Assembly: GCA_019419865.1 (NCBI GenBank)
Contig: JAHZIG010000034.1
Span: forward strand, 1-23,543
DNA: 23,543 nucleotides
Origin: Clostridiales bacterium
Lineage (GTDB): Bacteria; Bacillota; Clostridia; Monoglobales; Monoglobaceae
Direction: 5' to 3'
Of this stretch, positions 12,969-21,060 are shown one piece after another. Made by a program: the position numbers and the translations under genes. Numbering within the stretch: position 1 is the first letter of the stretch; each line of letters begins with the position of its first letter. The notes under the pieces are model-generated. The model searched no databases. It was not told where the DNA came from and worked only from the letters and a program-made list of their open reading frames with translations.

Positions 12969-13352
12969 ATGAAAAGACATACCAAAATCACATTGCAAGA
13001 GATTATGAAACGAAAAGAGCAAATGCTCGAAGCTAAGAAGGGAAAGAAGACGGCGGAGATATACATTGAATCTCTCAACGGTACGATAACTATCCAAGAG
13101 CCTTCGCGCTCGCTTTGCAGAGACGCTATAGATATGCCGGACGGCGAGGGCGATACGTATTTGGTATATGAATGCGTCGTAGAACCTGATCTAAAATCGC
13201 AGGAACTTCAAGAGGCGTTCGAGTGCGTCGAGCCTATGGAGATCGTCGAGAAAATATTCGAGGCGGGAGAGATACCCAAAATATCGACGGAGTGTCTAAA
13301 TCTCGCAGGATTTTCAAACGAAGTTAAGCGAGTAGAACAGGTAAAAAACTGA
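12969..13352 (+). CDS. xkdN: Tail assembly chaperone, XkdN-like (short form)
   Basis: 127 residues in the zero frame. Opening with a basic helix (MKRHTKITLQEIMKRKEQM), then EIYIESLNGTITIQEPSRSL, an acidic middle, MEIVEKIFEAGEIPKIS and ECLNLAGFSN near the end; this agrees with the XkdN-like tail chaperone family. It binds the tape measure protein during tail assembly, like lambda gpG. The frame ends at TGA right after an A_AAA_AAC slippery heptamer. The reading frame one base back is open for 59 codons, so this is the short product of a frameshift pair. The long form is listed next. Confidence 0.88.
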   Translation: MKRHTKITLQEIMKRKEQMLEAKKGKKTAEIYIESLNGTITIQEPSRSLCRDAIDMPDGEGDTYLVYECVVEPDLKSQELQEAFECVEPMEIVEKIFEAGEIPKISTECLNLAGFSNEVKRVEQVKN

Positions 13353-13528
13353 TTAAGCGCGACGGCGAGCTGTATATGATCCATCATTATGTGCAGCGAG
13401 GCTTTGACTGGCAGAAAATAGCCGGAGCGGACGGTAATGAAAAAGAATTTCTGAAGGCAAGCATGATTCTATACTACGAAGAAGAAGCCGGTAAGCTCAG
13501 GAGATTATTTGAAAAAAAGGGTAAATAG
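13343..13528 (+). CDS. -1 frameshift extension of the tail chaperone (gpG-gpGT type)
   Basis: A_AAA_AAC (13343-13349) is in the correct phase (GTA AAA AAC TGA) for -1 slippage immediately before the stop. After slipping, the frame reads on from 13349 to TAG at 13526-13528, adding LIKRDGELYMIHHYVQRGFD, then WQKIAG and a helical end. The full product would be 186 residues (join 12969..13349, 13349..13528). No ribosome binding site precedes the only plausible ATG in the extension (13377), so separate translation is unlikely. The extension stops 11 bases before the tape measure ATG. Frameshifted chaperone pairs are well known at exactly this site in tailed phages. Confidence 0.8.
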   Translation, partial: KKLIKRDGELYMIHHYVQRGFDWQKIAGADGNEKEFLKASMILYYEEEAGKLRRLFEKKGK

Positions 13529-13539
13529 GAGGTTTAGAT

Positions 13540-16500
13540 ATGGCGCGTAATATAGGAGCAACGCTATCTTTAAAAGAAGGTAATTTCTTTGCCAATATCA
13601 AATCAGCCGTATCTGCAACCGAAGGCCTGAAAAAATCCCTCGGCGGTACGGAAAAAAGCGTAAGCAGTTTTGGAAACGGGCTTAAATCCATAGGGACGAA
13701 GGTGCTTGGCGCAGCGACGGTCATAGGCGGGGCGCTGTCGACGGCAGGCGTCGTGGCTGTAAAATTAGGCGACGATTATAAGTCGGCTCTAAACGATATA
13801 TCCGCGCAGACCGGAACCACCGGAACGGAGCTCAACTCTTTCGGCGGGGTATTAAAGGATATTTATTCACAAAATTACGGCGAAAGCTTTTCGGATATAG
13901 CGGACGCTATCTCGACTGTAGCTCAAAGCTCAAAGTCGCTTAACGCTACCGGTATCAAACAGATGACGACGGACGCTATCGTCCTAAGAGATACGTTCGG
14001 ATACGACGTTCAAGAAAGCGTTCGCGCGGCGAATATGTTGATCGATCAATTCGGAGTATCCGGAACGGAGGCCTTCAACCTCATAGCCCAGGGCGCGCAG
14101 CAAGGACTCGATAAAAACGGAGACTTGCTCGACAGTATAAACGAATACTCCGTGCATTTCAAGCAGATCGGTATAGACGCTGAAGGGATGTTTAACTCGC
14201 TTCTGAACGGAACCGCAAGCGGAACGTTTAGCGTAGACAAGCTCGGCGACGCGGTCAAAGAGTTTGGTATCCGCGTCAAGGACGGAACCGGCGACGAGGC
14301 GTTTAAGGCTTTGGGACTTTCAGTGAACGAGACGAAACAGGCGTTCGTCACCGGAGGCGCGGCGGGCGCGCAGGCTTTTAAATCCGTTACCGACGCGCTG
14401 TTCAGTATGGACGATAAAGTCAAGCAAAACCAGCTCGGCGTCCAGTTATTCGGCACGATGTGGGAGGATCTGGGAGCGGAAGGCATTAAGGCTCTCAGCG
14501 ATATAAACGGCGAATTTGATCGTACATACGACGCGATGCAGCAAATAAACGAAGTCAAATACGACAACTTAGGTTCCGCGATCGGAGGCTTAAAGCGGCT
14601 GTTGATAACCAACGTAGCGCTTCCGATATCGAACGAACTGACCCCGACCGTATCAAACTTTGTGAATAGCCTGCGCAACGCGTTCTCCGACGGATCTCTT
14701 TCGTCGGCGATATCCGGCCTAACATCAGGCGTTGTATCCGCGATCGGAGGTATTTCTAATGTGGCCGGAACCGTATTCAGCGCTATCTCTACAGCGATAT
14801 CCAATAACCGTCCGGCCATCGACGGCGTTATAACCGCGTTCGGTAATTTGAAAAATTCAATTTCCAACGCGTTCAGCGGCGATGGCGTGAACTTAATACA
14901 AACGCTGGCCAGCGCGACAGTACCGGCTTTAGCGTCGGCTTTGTCGCTTGCGGCGAATACCGCTTCGACAGTTGTTGACGCGGTGAGCTTTTTATCTCCT
15001 GTTATAGCCGGAGTGGCCGCCGCAATGACGGCGTATAAAATAGCCGTTACCGCCGCGAATGTAGTCGATACTGTAAGGAACGGTTTAATAGCGTTTATTG
15101 CAGCCGCTCAGGGCGTACAGACGGCGTCGCTGGCGGGGCTGACTACGGCGACTATCGTTCAAACCGCAGCCACGACGGCTCTGGGCGCGGCCATGTCGTT
15201 TATTACATCGCCAATAGGTATAGTCGTTATAGCCATAGGCGCGGTTGTCGCGGCTGGAGTAGCGTTGTATAAGAATTGGGATAAAATAAAGGAATTTGCA
15301 GTTAATCTCTGGAATGGCATAAAGAACGTCTTCAGCGGCATAAAAGACACTATTTCAAACGCATGGAACGGCGTAAAAGAGACAGCTTCCAATGCTTGGA
15401 ACGGGATCAAGGACACCGTATCGGAAAAGCTGAATAATATAAAATCCGCATACGACGAACACGGCGGCGGTCTAAAAGGCGCGGTAGCCGGAGTCGTAGA
15501 GGGAATAAAGGGTTATTACTCCGCCGGGTTCGACGCGGTGAACGCCTTGACCGGCGGTAAGCTGGGCGAGGTCGTAGACAGCGTTAAGTCTAAACTTGCG
15601 CCAATGGTCGATACCGTTAAAGAAAAGCTGTCGGGGATCAAAACAACATTTTCAAACGCGTTTTCAGGAGCGATGGATTCTATAAAGCAGTCGTACAACG
15701 AGGGCGCGTTAAAACCGATCGTGGATAAGATCGCAAACGCGTTTTCTACCGTCAAGGACTCGATAGCCGAAAAATTTAGCGGCGTTAAAGATGCGGTAGG
15801 AGAAAAACTGTCCGCCGTCGGAGACGCTGCGAACGGGATAAAGGATAATATCGTAAGCAGATTCTCAACCGTCAAAGACGGCGTAGTACAGGTATTTACC
15901 GGGATAAAAGATCAGGTCGCGACCGCGCTCAGTCCTATGAAAGACGCCGTCGTTTCTATAATCGACGGTATAAGGACAAGTATTTCGACGATCGCGGACG
16001 GTATAAAAAGTCTCGTGACTCAGACTATGGAAAACATCAGGAATACGATCTCGAACGTCGTAGGCGGTATCAGGCAGAACTTTACGAACTTTTTCAGCTC
16101 AATACAGACCGCGTTCCAGAACATAAAGACCGGCGTCCAAACCGTATTCAATGGGATAAAGTCGATAGTCTCGGGAGTATTCCAAGTTATCGTCGGTATC
16201 TTTACGCTTAACGTCGATACGATCAAAAGCGGGATACAGTCCATAAAAGACGGTTTTACAACTGCTTTTAACGGAGTCAAGACGATAGTCTTAAACGTAT
16301 GGGAGGCCATAAAAGCGGCGGGGACGCTCGCGTTTGAAAACGTAAAAACCGTTGTGACCAATGTTATTTTGGGTATACAGACTCAAATCGAAAACGTCAG
16401 GAATACGGTAAGCAATGTATTTAATTCGGTCAAGACGACTATATTCAATACATTTGAAAGCGTGAAGTCAAAAGTATTCGACGTATTTGAAAACGTAAAG

Positions 16501-16917
16501 TCTACTATATCGAACGCTATAGATAAAATAAAGAGCTTTTTCAAATTCGAATGGGAGCTGCCTAAGATAAAACTTCCGCACTTCAATATAACCGGATCGT
16601 TCAGTTTGAACCCGCCCTCCGTACCGTCTTTCGGCGTAGAGTGGTACAAGAACGGCGGTATTATGACTAAGCCGACGATGTTTGGCGTCAACGGCGGAAA
16701 CGCTATGGTCGGAGGCGAAGCCGGCGCCGAGGCGATACTTCCGCTTGAGATGTTTTGGAAAAAGCTGGACGGGTTTATGCAATCCTCAAATAATCAAGCG
16801 CCAAATCAGACGAACTACAATGAGTTTAACATCGTGATAAACGCTCAGGATAAGACCGCCGATCAAATCCTAAACGAAATTATTACGCCGCTCGAGATAG
16901 CGCTGACGAATATGTAG
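13540..16917 (+). CDS. Tail tape measure protein
   Basis: 1125 residues; AGGAGG upstream. An N-terminal helix and a TP901/PhageMin-type tape measure domain occupy about 65-310 (LGDDYKSALNDISAQTGT, IADAISTVAQSSKSLN, AANMLIDQFGVSGTEAFNL, ALFSMDDKVKQNQLGVQLFG). Hydrophobic alanine-rich helices follow, including a likely membrane-penetrating segment at about 552-575 (ITSPIGIVVIAIGAVVAAG). From about 585 to 1000 lies a long array of 11-residue helical repeats with the pattern W/F-x-G-I-K-x-x-V/I-S-x-A. The C-terminus has a conserved proline-rich turn, NGGIMTKPTMFG and GGEAGAEAILPL. It sets tail length; at about 1.5 Å per residue a tail near 170 nm is expected (estimate). No lytic domain was noticed. 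Confidence 0.95.
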   Translation: MARNIGATLSLKEGNFFANIKSAVSATEGLKKSLGGTEKSVSSFGNGLKSIGTKVLGAATVIGGALSTAGVVAVKLGDDYKSALNDISAQTGTTGTELNSFGGVLKDIYSQNYGESFSDIADAISTVAQSSKSLNATGIKQMTTDAIVLRDTFGYDVQESVRAANMLIDQFGVSGTEAFNLIAQGAQQGLDKNGDLLDSINEYSVHFKQIGIDAEGMFNSLLNGTASGTFSVDKLGDAVKEFGIRVKDGTGDEAFKALGLSVNETKQAFVTGGAAGAQAFKSVTDALFSMDDKVKQNQLGVQLFGTMWEDLGAEGIKALSDINGEFDRTYDAMQQINEVKYDNLGSAIGGLKRLLITNVALPISNELTPTVSNFVNSLRNAFSDGSLSSAISGLTSGVVSAIGGISNVAGTVFSAISTAISNNRPAIDGVITAFGNLKNSISNAFSGDGVNLIQTLASATVPALASALSLAANTASTVVDAVSFLSPVIAGVAAAMTAYKIAVTAANVVDTVRNGLIAFIAAAQGVQTASLAGLTTATIVQTAATTALGAAMSFITSPIGIVVIAIGAVVAAGVALYKNWDKIKEFAVNLWNGIKNVFSGIKDTISNAWNGVKETASNAWNGIKDTVSEKLNNIKSAYDEHGGGLKGAVAGVVEGIKGYYSAGFDAVNALTGGKLGEVVDSVKSKLAPMVDTVKEKLSGIKTTFSNAFSGAMDSIKQSYNEGALKPIVDKIANAFSTVKDSIAEKFSGVKDAVGEKLSAVGDAANGIKDNIVSRFSTVKDGVVQVFTGIKDQVATALSPMKDAVVSIIDGIRTSISTIADGIKSLVTQTMENIRNTISNVVGGIRQNFTNFFSSIQTAFQNIKTGVQTVFNGIKSIVSGVFQVIVGIFTLNVDTIKSGIQSIKDGFTTAFNGVKTIVLNVWEAIKAAGTLAFENVKTVVTNVILGIQTQIENVRNTVSNVFNSVKTTIFNTFESVKSKVFDVFENVKSTISNAIDKIKSFFKFEWELPKIKLPHFNITGSFSLNPPSVPSFGVEWYKNGGIMTKPTMFGVNGGNAMVGGEAGAEAILPLEMFWKKLDGFMQSSNNQAPNQTNYNEFNIVINAQDKTADQILNEIITPLEIALTNM

Positions 16918-16928
16918 GAGGTATTGAG

Positions 16929-17789
16929 ATGGTCGAAATATTTTTGAGCGTAAACAACGGCGAACAGATCATTGAACTGCCTGTTATACCCGATAAGATC
17001 AAGGTTACCAAGGGGCAGGAAACGGAGACGTTTGAAACGGCTTCCGGCTCTCAGTTCGCGCTTATAACCCCGGTGGGGATAACCACCGTCTCGTGGAGTT
17101 CGTTTTTCCCAAACAAGAAGAATAATTATAATTTTGTTCGCGGAACGGTACAAAACAGCGTATTTGATTATTTATATACGATCGATTCGTGGCAGGAATC
17201 AAAACTGCCGGTGCGGCTTGTTATATGGCTTGACGGACAGAAATCGATCAACATACCGACGAAATGCGTTATAACCGATTATGAAATCAGAACGACCGGG
17301 GATATGGATTATAATATTGAATTTTCTAAGATACCTAATAATTTAATCGAGGATGAATTGACTATGGCACAATATGAAGAATTGCTTGGAATGATAAACA
17401 CCTTAAATGAAAATGTGGATAAACTTCTTAAGCGCTATAACGCGATCACCGACGAGGATTTTCCCGAATGGGCGAAACCCGGAACAGAGCTTTTGTATAA
17501 CAACGGAGCTATAATGCAAGACGGCGGGCTCGATCTATCCTACGATATGCTGCGTATGATAACCATGAATTACCGCGCTCAAGCGTACCGGGGTATAGTC
17601 GTATATAACTATTACGATAACAATATACCCGAGTACGCGAGAGGGGTTATCGGCTGGCTGATAGACAACGGATGTATAAAAGGCGATGAAAACGGTCGTT
17701 TAAACCTGACCGACGATTTGATCAACGCATACGTCACCGTCGCGCGAGCCGGAGGCTTTGGAGAGGAATGTAAAGGCTTAGCCGGATAA
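16929..17789 (+). CDS. XkdP-like baseplate/tail protein with two SLH-like repeats in place of LysM
   Basis: 286 residues; GTAGGAGGT upstream. Residues 1-140 match the XkdP-type core: an N-terminal strand, LPVIPDKIKVTKGQETETFE, ITPVGITTVSWSSFFP, PVRLVIWLDG, VITDYEI and TGDMDYNIEFSK. In PBSX and relatives this core is followed by a peptidoglycan-binding LysM. Here a coiled-coil-like helix (about 145-170) leads instead to two related segments, 177-217 (FPEWAKPGTELLYNNGAIMQ) and 231-273 (IPEYARGVIGWLIDNGCIKG, ENGRLNLTDDLI). Their A-x-x-x-x-x-x-L-x-x-x-G-x-I-x-G layout resembles SLH domains. They may bind secondary cell-wall polymer or be structural. No catalytic motif is visible. Confidence 0.8.
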   Translation: MVEIFLSVNNGEQIIELPVIPDKIKVTKGQETETFETASGSQFALITPVGITTVSWSSFFPNKKNNYNFVRGTVQNSVFDYLYTIDSWQESKLPVRLVIWLDGQKSINIPTKCVITDYEIRTTGDMDYNIEFSKIPNNLIEDELTMAQYEELLGMINTLNENVDKLLKRYNAITDEDFPEWAKPGTELLYNNGAIMQDGGLDLSYDMLRMITMNYRAQAYRGIVVYNYYDNNIPEYARGVIGWLIDNGCIKGDENGRLNLTDDLINAYVTVARAGGFGEECKGLAG

Positions 17790-17851
17790 AGGCTTTGTAT
17801 AATCCGAAACAATAATCTACAGGCGTTTAACGCCGGAAGCGAGGTGATCGT

Positions 17852-20401
17852 ATGTCAGGCGAAATAGAAAGAGCGATACAATGGGCTGTGAATATTGCTA
17901 ACGACGATACTCACAAATACAGTCAGGCGACGCGCTGGGGTCCGCATTACGACTGTTCGTCTTTCGCTATCTCCGCGTATGAGCAAGCCGGAGTACCGGT
18001 TAAATCCGAAGGCGCCACATACACGGGAGATATGAAAAACGTGTTTTTAAAGTGCGGCTTTGAAGACGTTACGAGCTCGTGTAATCTTTCAACCGGTGCG
18101 GGGATGAAAAGAGGCGACGTGCTTTTGAACATCGTTCACCATGCCGCGCTCGTGCAGATAGACGGAGGAACGACTGTAGAAGCAAGAAGTTCAAGCTCCG
18201 GCATAGTCGCAAACGTGAAGTATCGAAACTATCCGTGGGATTGCGTCCTGCGGTACACGCTCGATACGCAGGGATCCGCGCCTAAAAAGAAGATACTTTT
18301 AAATCCCGGTCATGGGTTATATCCAAACGGTACATACGATCCGGGAGCCGTAGGCTGCGGATATGAAGAAGCCGAGCTCACCCGCGAGCTTGTCCGAATG
18401 GTAGAGAGCAATCTGAGCGGCTACGCCGACGTCACCGTATGGGATTATGAAAAAGATATTTATAAGTATAACCCGGATCTGAACTACAGCGAGTTCGAAT
18501 ACTGCCTGTCGATCCACTTCGACTCTGGGGGCGGCTCCGGAAGTATGATAATCCGGCATAGGAGCCGCGACAGAAACGCGTTTGAAAGCGCTCTGCTAAA
18601 CAACGTTACAAACGCGGGCGGCTTTGAGGCAAGAGCGGACTCGGTGCAGGGTTTGCAGTTTACAAGCAATTCGCCGAATAACACTACTCTGTTAGAGGTT
18701 TGTTATATCAGCAACCAATCCGATATGGATAAATACCAGGCTAAAAAGAACGAGATCGCAAAAGCTATCTCGGATTCGTTTATCTCATCTTTCGGATTGA
18801 CTCAAAGCGGCGGCGCTTCGTATTGGGACGCTAACTGGGTAGAACGCGAACTGCCAAACAGCCCTCAGGCGCTTAAAAATAAGACCTATGAGCGTTACTG
18901 GAAGATAACCGCGACCGGGACAAAAGCGTATCAAATTTCACGTTCCAACGAGGCGACCACTCACAGCACGGGTCTGCGCGTATGGAAAAACGACTTTTTG
19001 ATAATCGCGCTCGGTTCATATTACGGCGAAAACGGAACGTTTGTTAAGATAAAATTCGATAACGGCAAAGAGATCGTTTGCATAAAGGGCGACGAAAAAG
19101 ACGACCGGGAAACCAATACGGAGCATCCCGCGCACAGTTATCACGTCGCGGGCGCGGGAGTCGTTGAAAGCAACTACATATCCGTTAATCTGTTGGAGGT
19201 TCAAGCCGACACGCAGAGCTCAGGCTGGCAGCAGGAGTTTTTAAACGCTTTCGACGAATATTGCGGCTGTGCAAACGCGTCTATCACAAACATCTGGACG
19301 TCCGATACCGAACCTAAGTGGGTGCAAGGCGGCGGCGGTTCCGATTCCGATTCCAAGGAATATAACTTTACGGATAAGAATGAAAAGATCCCGCTTCACC
19401 CTACGCTGTTCAATCAGCCGGAGCTGATTATTCCGGATAATAACTTACATATTTACATCGGCGAAGATGATATAATCAACTATATCAGCAGCCCCGAATG
19501 GCAGAATGCGACCAGAACGCTTGCGACGACAATGACATTTTCGGTCGCAAAAACCGAAACAGAGTATGTTAGACAGATGATGGTAGAGCCTAAAGTCGGA
19601 GATATAGTCAGATATTATTCCGATAAAACAGAGCTTTACCGAGGAATGATTATCAACATCGACGACGGCGATCCTTATCAAAACAAGTATACGATAATGG
19701 ACGCGGGCTGGTGGATGAATAAATCGACCGATACATATCAGTTTACGGACGCGATTTCGATAGACTGTCTGAAAAAGATTTTAAACGATCTGTCTATACC
19801 TATAGCTTACATAAGCGAAAGCCTTACGGCGATTATATCCAACGTTTATGTAAACGAATGTATTTCGGACGTCATTCTCGATATCCTCGACCTAAACGGC
19901 GGTCAGTACAACTATGACTTCGTGCCGGAGGGGATCCGCATATACCGCTACGGAGAGCTGGAAGCCTCTCCGACATGGCAATATTCGGATAACACTAAAC
20001 CCCTCGACAGTATAGAATGGCGCGGCAGAGAAAACCATACCGTTTCAATCGAAGAGATCAAGAACTCCATCAAGGTGATCTCCGAGACCGACGTGTTGAC
20101 GGTCGTTCAGGATCGCAACAGCTATAACGATTACGGATTTCTTCAGGAAGTAATTCAGGTAGATCCGGCAAATGTCTCGGATGTGACGCAATACGCCAAG
20201 GACAGGCTGGCCGTAATGAAGCAGGAAGAAGAAAAATACAGCTTCGAGATCATAGAGGCTCCGGATAGCTATACCCGCGCGGGCGAAGCTATTACTATAG
20301 GCGAATATGTATTTATCATTCAAAGTACTAAACACAGTATCGAAAAGGGCATACACCATAATCAATTAGATATATGGAGGTGGAAAAAAGTTGAACAGTA
20401 A
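17852..20401 (+). CDS. xkdQ: Baseplate hub (XkdQ-like) fused to two peptidoglycan hydrolase domains
   Basis: 849 residues; GAGGTGATC upstream of the ATG. Order: (1) residues 1-137, NlpC/P60-superfamily (Amidase_5-like) with nucleophile C35 in HYDCSSF and H97 in HHAAL; (2) about 145-315, Amidase_3 N-acetylmuramoyl-L-alanine amidase with zinc ligands H154 (NPGHG), E173 (YEEAEL) and H222 (SIHFDS) and catalytic E282 (LEVCYISN); (3) about 325-475, a β-rich stretch (GENGTFVKIKFDNGKEIVCI, GDEKDD) perhaps like the 3D/RlpA barrel; (4) a GGGGSDSDS linker at 493-501; (5) about 520-849, the XkdQ/gp27-like hub (MTFSVAKTETEYVRQMMVEP, WQYSDNTKPLDSIEW, NSIKVISETD). All key hydrolase residues are present. PBSX XkdQ is only the hub. 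The protein probably sits at the tail tip and opens cell wall during infection. Confidence 0.9.
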   Translation: MSGEIERAIQWAVNIANDDTHKYSQATRWGPHYDCSSFAISAYEQAGVPVKSEGATYTGDMKNVFLKCGFEDVTSSCNLSTGAGMKRGDVLLNIVHHAALVQIDGGTTVEARSSSSGIVANVKYRNYPWDCVLRYTLDTQGSAPKKKILLNPGHGLYPNGTYDPGAVGCGYEEAELTRELVRMVESNLSGYADVTVWDYEKDIYKYNPDLNYSEFEYCLSIHFDSGGGSGSMIIRHRSRDRNAFESALLNNVTNAGGFEARADSVQGLQFTSNSPNNTTLLEVCYISNQSDMDKYQAKKNEIAKAISDSFISSFGLTQSGGASYWDANWVERELPNSPQALKNKTYERYWKITATGTKAYQISRSNEATTHSTGLRVWKNDFLIIALGSYYGENGTFVKIKFDNGKEIVCIKGDEKDDRETNTEHPAHSYHVAGAGVVESNYISVNLLEVQADTQSSGWQQEFLNAFDEYCGCANASITNIWTSDTEPKWVQGGGGSDSDSKEYNFTDKNEKIPLHPTLFNQPELIIPDNNLHIYIGEDDIINYISSPEWQNATRTLATTMTFSVAKTETEYVRQMMVEPKVGDIVRYYSDKTELYRGMIINIDDGDPYQNKYTIMDAGWWMNKSTDTYQFTDAISIDCLKKILNDLSIPIAYISESLTAIISNVYVNECISDVILDILDLNGGQYNYDFVPEGIRIYRYGELEASPTWQYSDNTKPLDSIEWRGRENHTVSIEEIKNSIKVISETDVLTVVQDRNSYNDYGFLQEVIQVDPANVSDVTQYAKDRLAVMKQEEEKYSFEIIEAPDSYTRAGEAITIGEYVFIIQSTKHSIEKGIHHNQLDIWRWKKVEQ

Positions 20402-20675
20402 CAACATTGAACGCCTTGCAAATCTCTTTCACGAGCGCAATAATCCAAAGCTGCCTGAGATAGCTTTCGGAACCGTCGTATCGGCAAATCCGGTTAAGGT
20501 TCAGCTTTGCGCCCAAGATAATGTTATCTTGTCGAGCAAGAATATGCGGTCTATTGTGGATCTGTCTGAGCGAACGCCGGAAGGACAATATATTTATCTT
20601 AACAGAACTGTAGCGGTATGCCCGTATTCCAATAACCATAAATATCTTGTGTTAGGAGTGGTTGTCGATGGCTGA
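20391..20675 (+). CDS. xkdR: XkdR-like baseplate protein (DUF2577)
   Basis: 94 residues from a TTG start that overlaps the hub gene's last 11 bases; GGAGGTGG lies 8 bases upstream (20378-20385). Pattern: N-terminal helix (IERLANLFHERNNPKLPEIAFG), then GTVVSANPVKVQLCAQDNVI, an OB-like β region, and the ending NHKYLVLGVVVDG. DUF2577 members lie between XkdQ and XkdS in PBSX-like clusters and probably form part of the spike/hub complex. Length is typical. Its end overlaps the next gene by 8 bases. Confidence 0.88.
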   Translation: MNSNNIERLANLFHERNNPKLPEIAFGTVVSANPVKVQLCAQDNVILSSKNMRSIVDLSERTPEGQYIYLNRTVAVCPYSNNHKYLVLGVVVDG

Positions 20676-21060
20676 CTATACGAGGATGGAACCCAAATTT
20701 GATTTTGCCAAAAACGAATTTGCCATGTCTTCCGGGCAATTTATAATGATCAGCGGAATGGATCTGTTGAAGCAGAAAATCGAAAAAGTAATAAGAACTG
20801 AGTTTGGAAGATACAAAATTTATGAAGATGTAGATTACGGCATTCCTTTAGAGAGCGTTATCATCGGAAAAGCCCTGCCTCGCAACTATGTGAAATCGGA
20901 GATCGAGCGTTTGATAAGCGAAGCGATCCTAAAACTCGACGGCGTGATCTCCGTCAATTCATTCGAGGTCATCCAAGACGGAGCGCTATTGACGGTAAGT
21001 TTTTATGTAAACAGCGAATTCGGTAATATACATGAGGAGGGGATCAGCATTGGCGTCTGA
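20668..21060 (+). CDS. xkdS: XkdS/gp25-like baseplate wedge protein (DUF2634)
   Basis: 130 residues from ATG 20668, chosen because TTAGGAG is 9 bases upstream; a TTG two codons earlier is too close. Pattern: FDFAKNEFAMSSGQFIMISG, DLLKQKIEKVIRTEFGRYKIY, DVDYGIPLESVIIGKALP, a helix SEIERLISEAILKLDGV and ending strands. The E-F-G-R-Y-x-I-Y-E-D-V-D-Y-G core matches gp25/GpW-like baseplate wedge proteins in XkdS form. It helps build the wedges with XkdT. The start overlaps XkdR, and the end overlaps XkdT by 11 bases. Confidence 0.9.
   Translation: MADYTRMEPKFDFAKNEFAMSSGQFIMISGMDLLKQKIEKVIRTEFGRYKIYEDVDYGIPLESVIIGKALPRNYVKSEIERLISEAILKLDGVISVNSFEVIQDGALLTVSFYVNSEFGNIHEEGISIGV

Noticed and set aside
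13377..13528. Separate small gene of 50 codons after the tail chaperone
   Set aside because: No ribosome binding site; the A_AAA_AAC heptamer and the open -1 frame explain it better as a frameshift extension.
14046..14867. 273-codon open frame on the minus strand
   Set aside because: It lies opposite the tape measure gene, has no ribosome binding site or family pattern, and arises from the low-complexity helical coding of the plus strand.
17822..17834. Perfect palindrome GGCGTT-T-AACGCC before the hub gene, considered as a terminator
   Set aside because: Six-bp arms with a single-base centre cannot form a normal RNA loop, and no T run follows; at most a minor DNA site.
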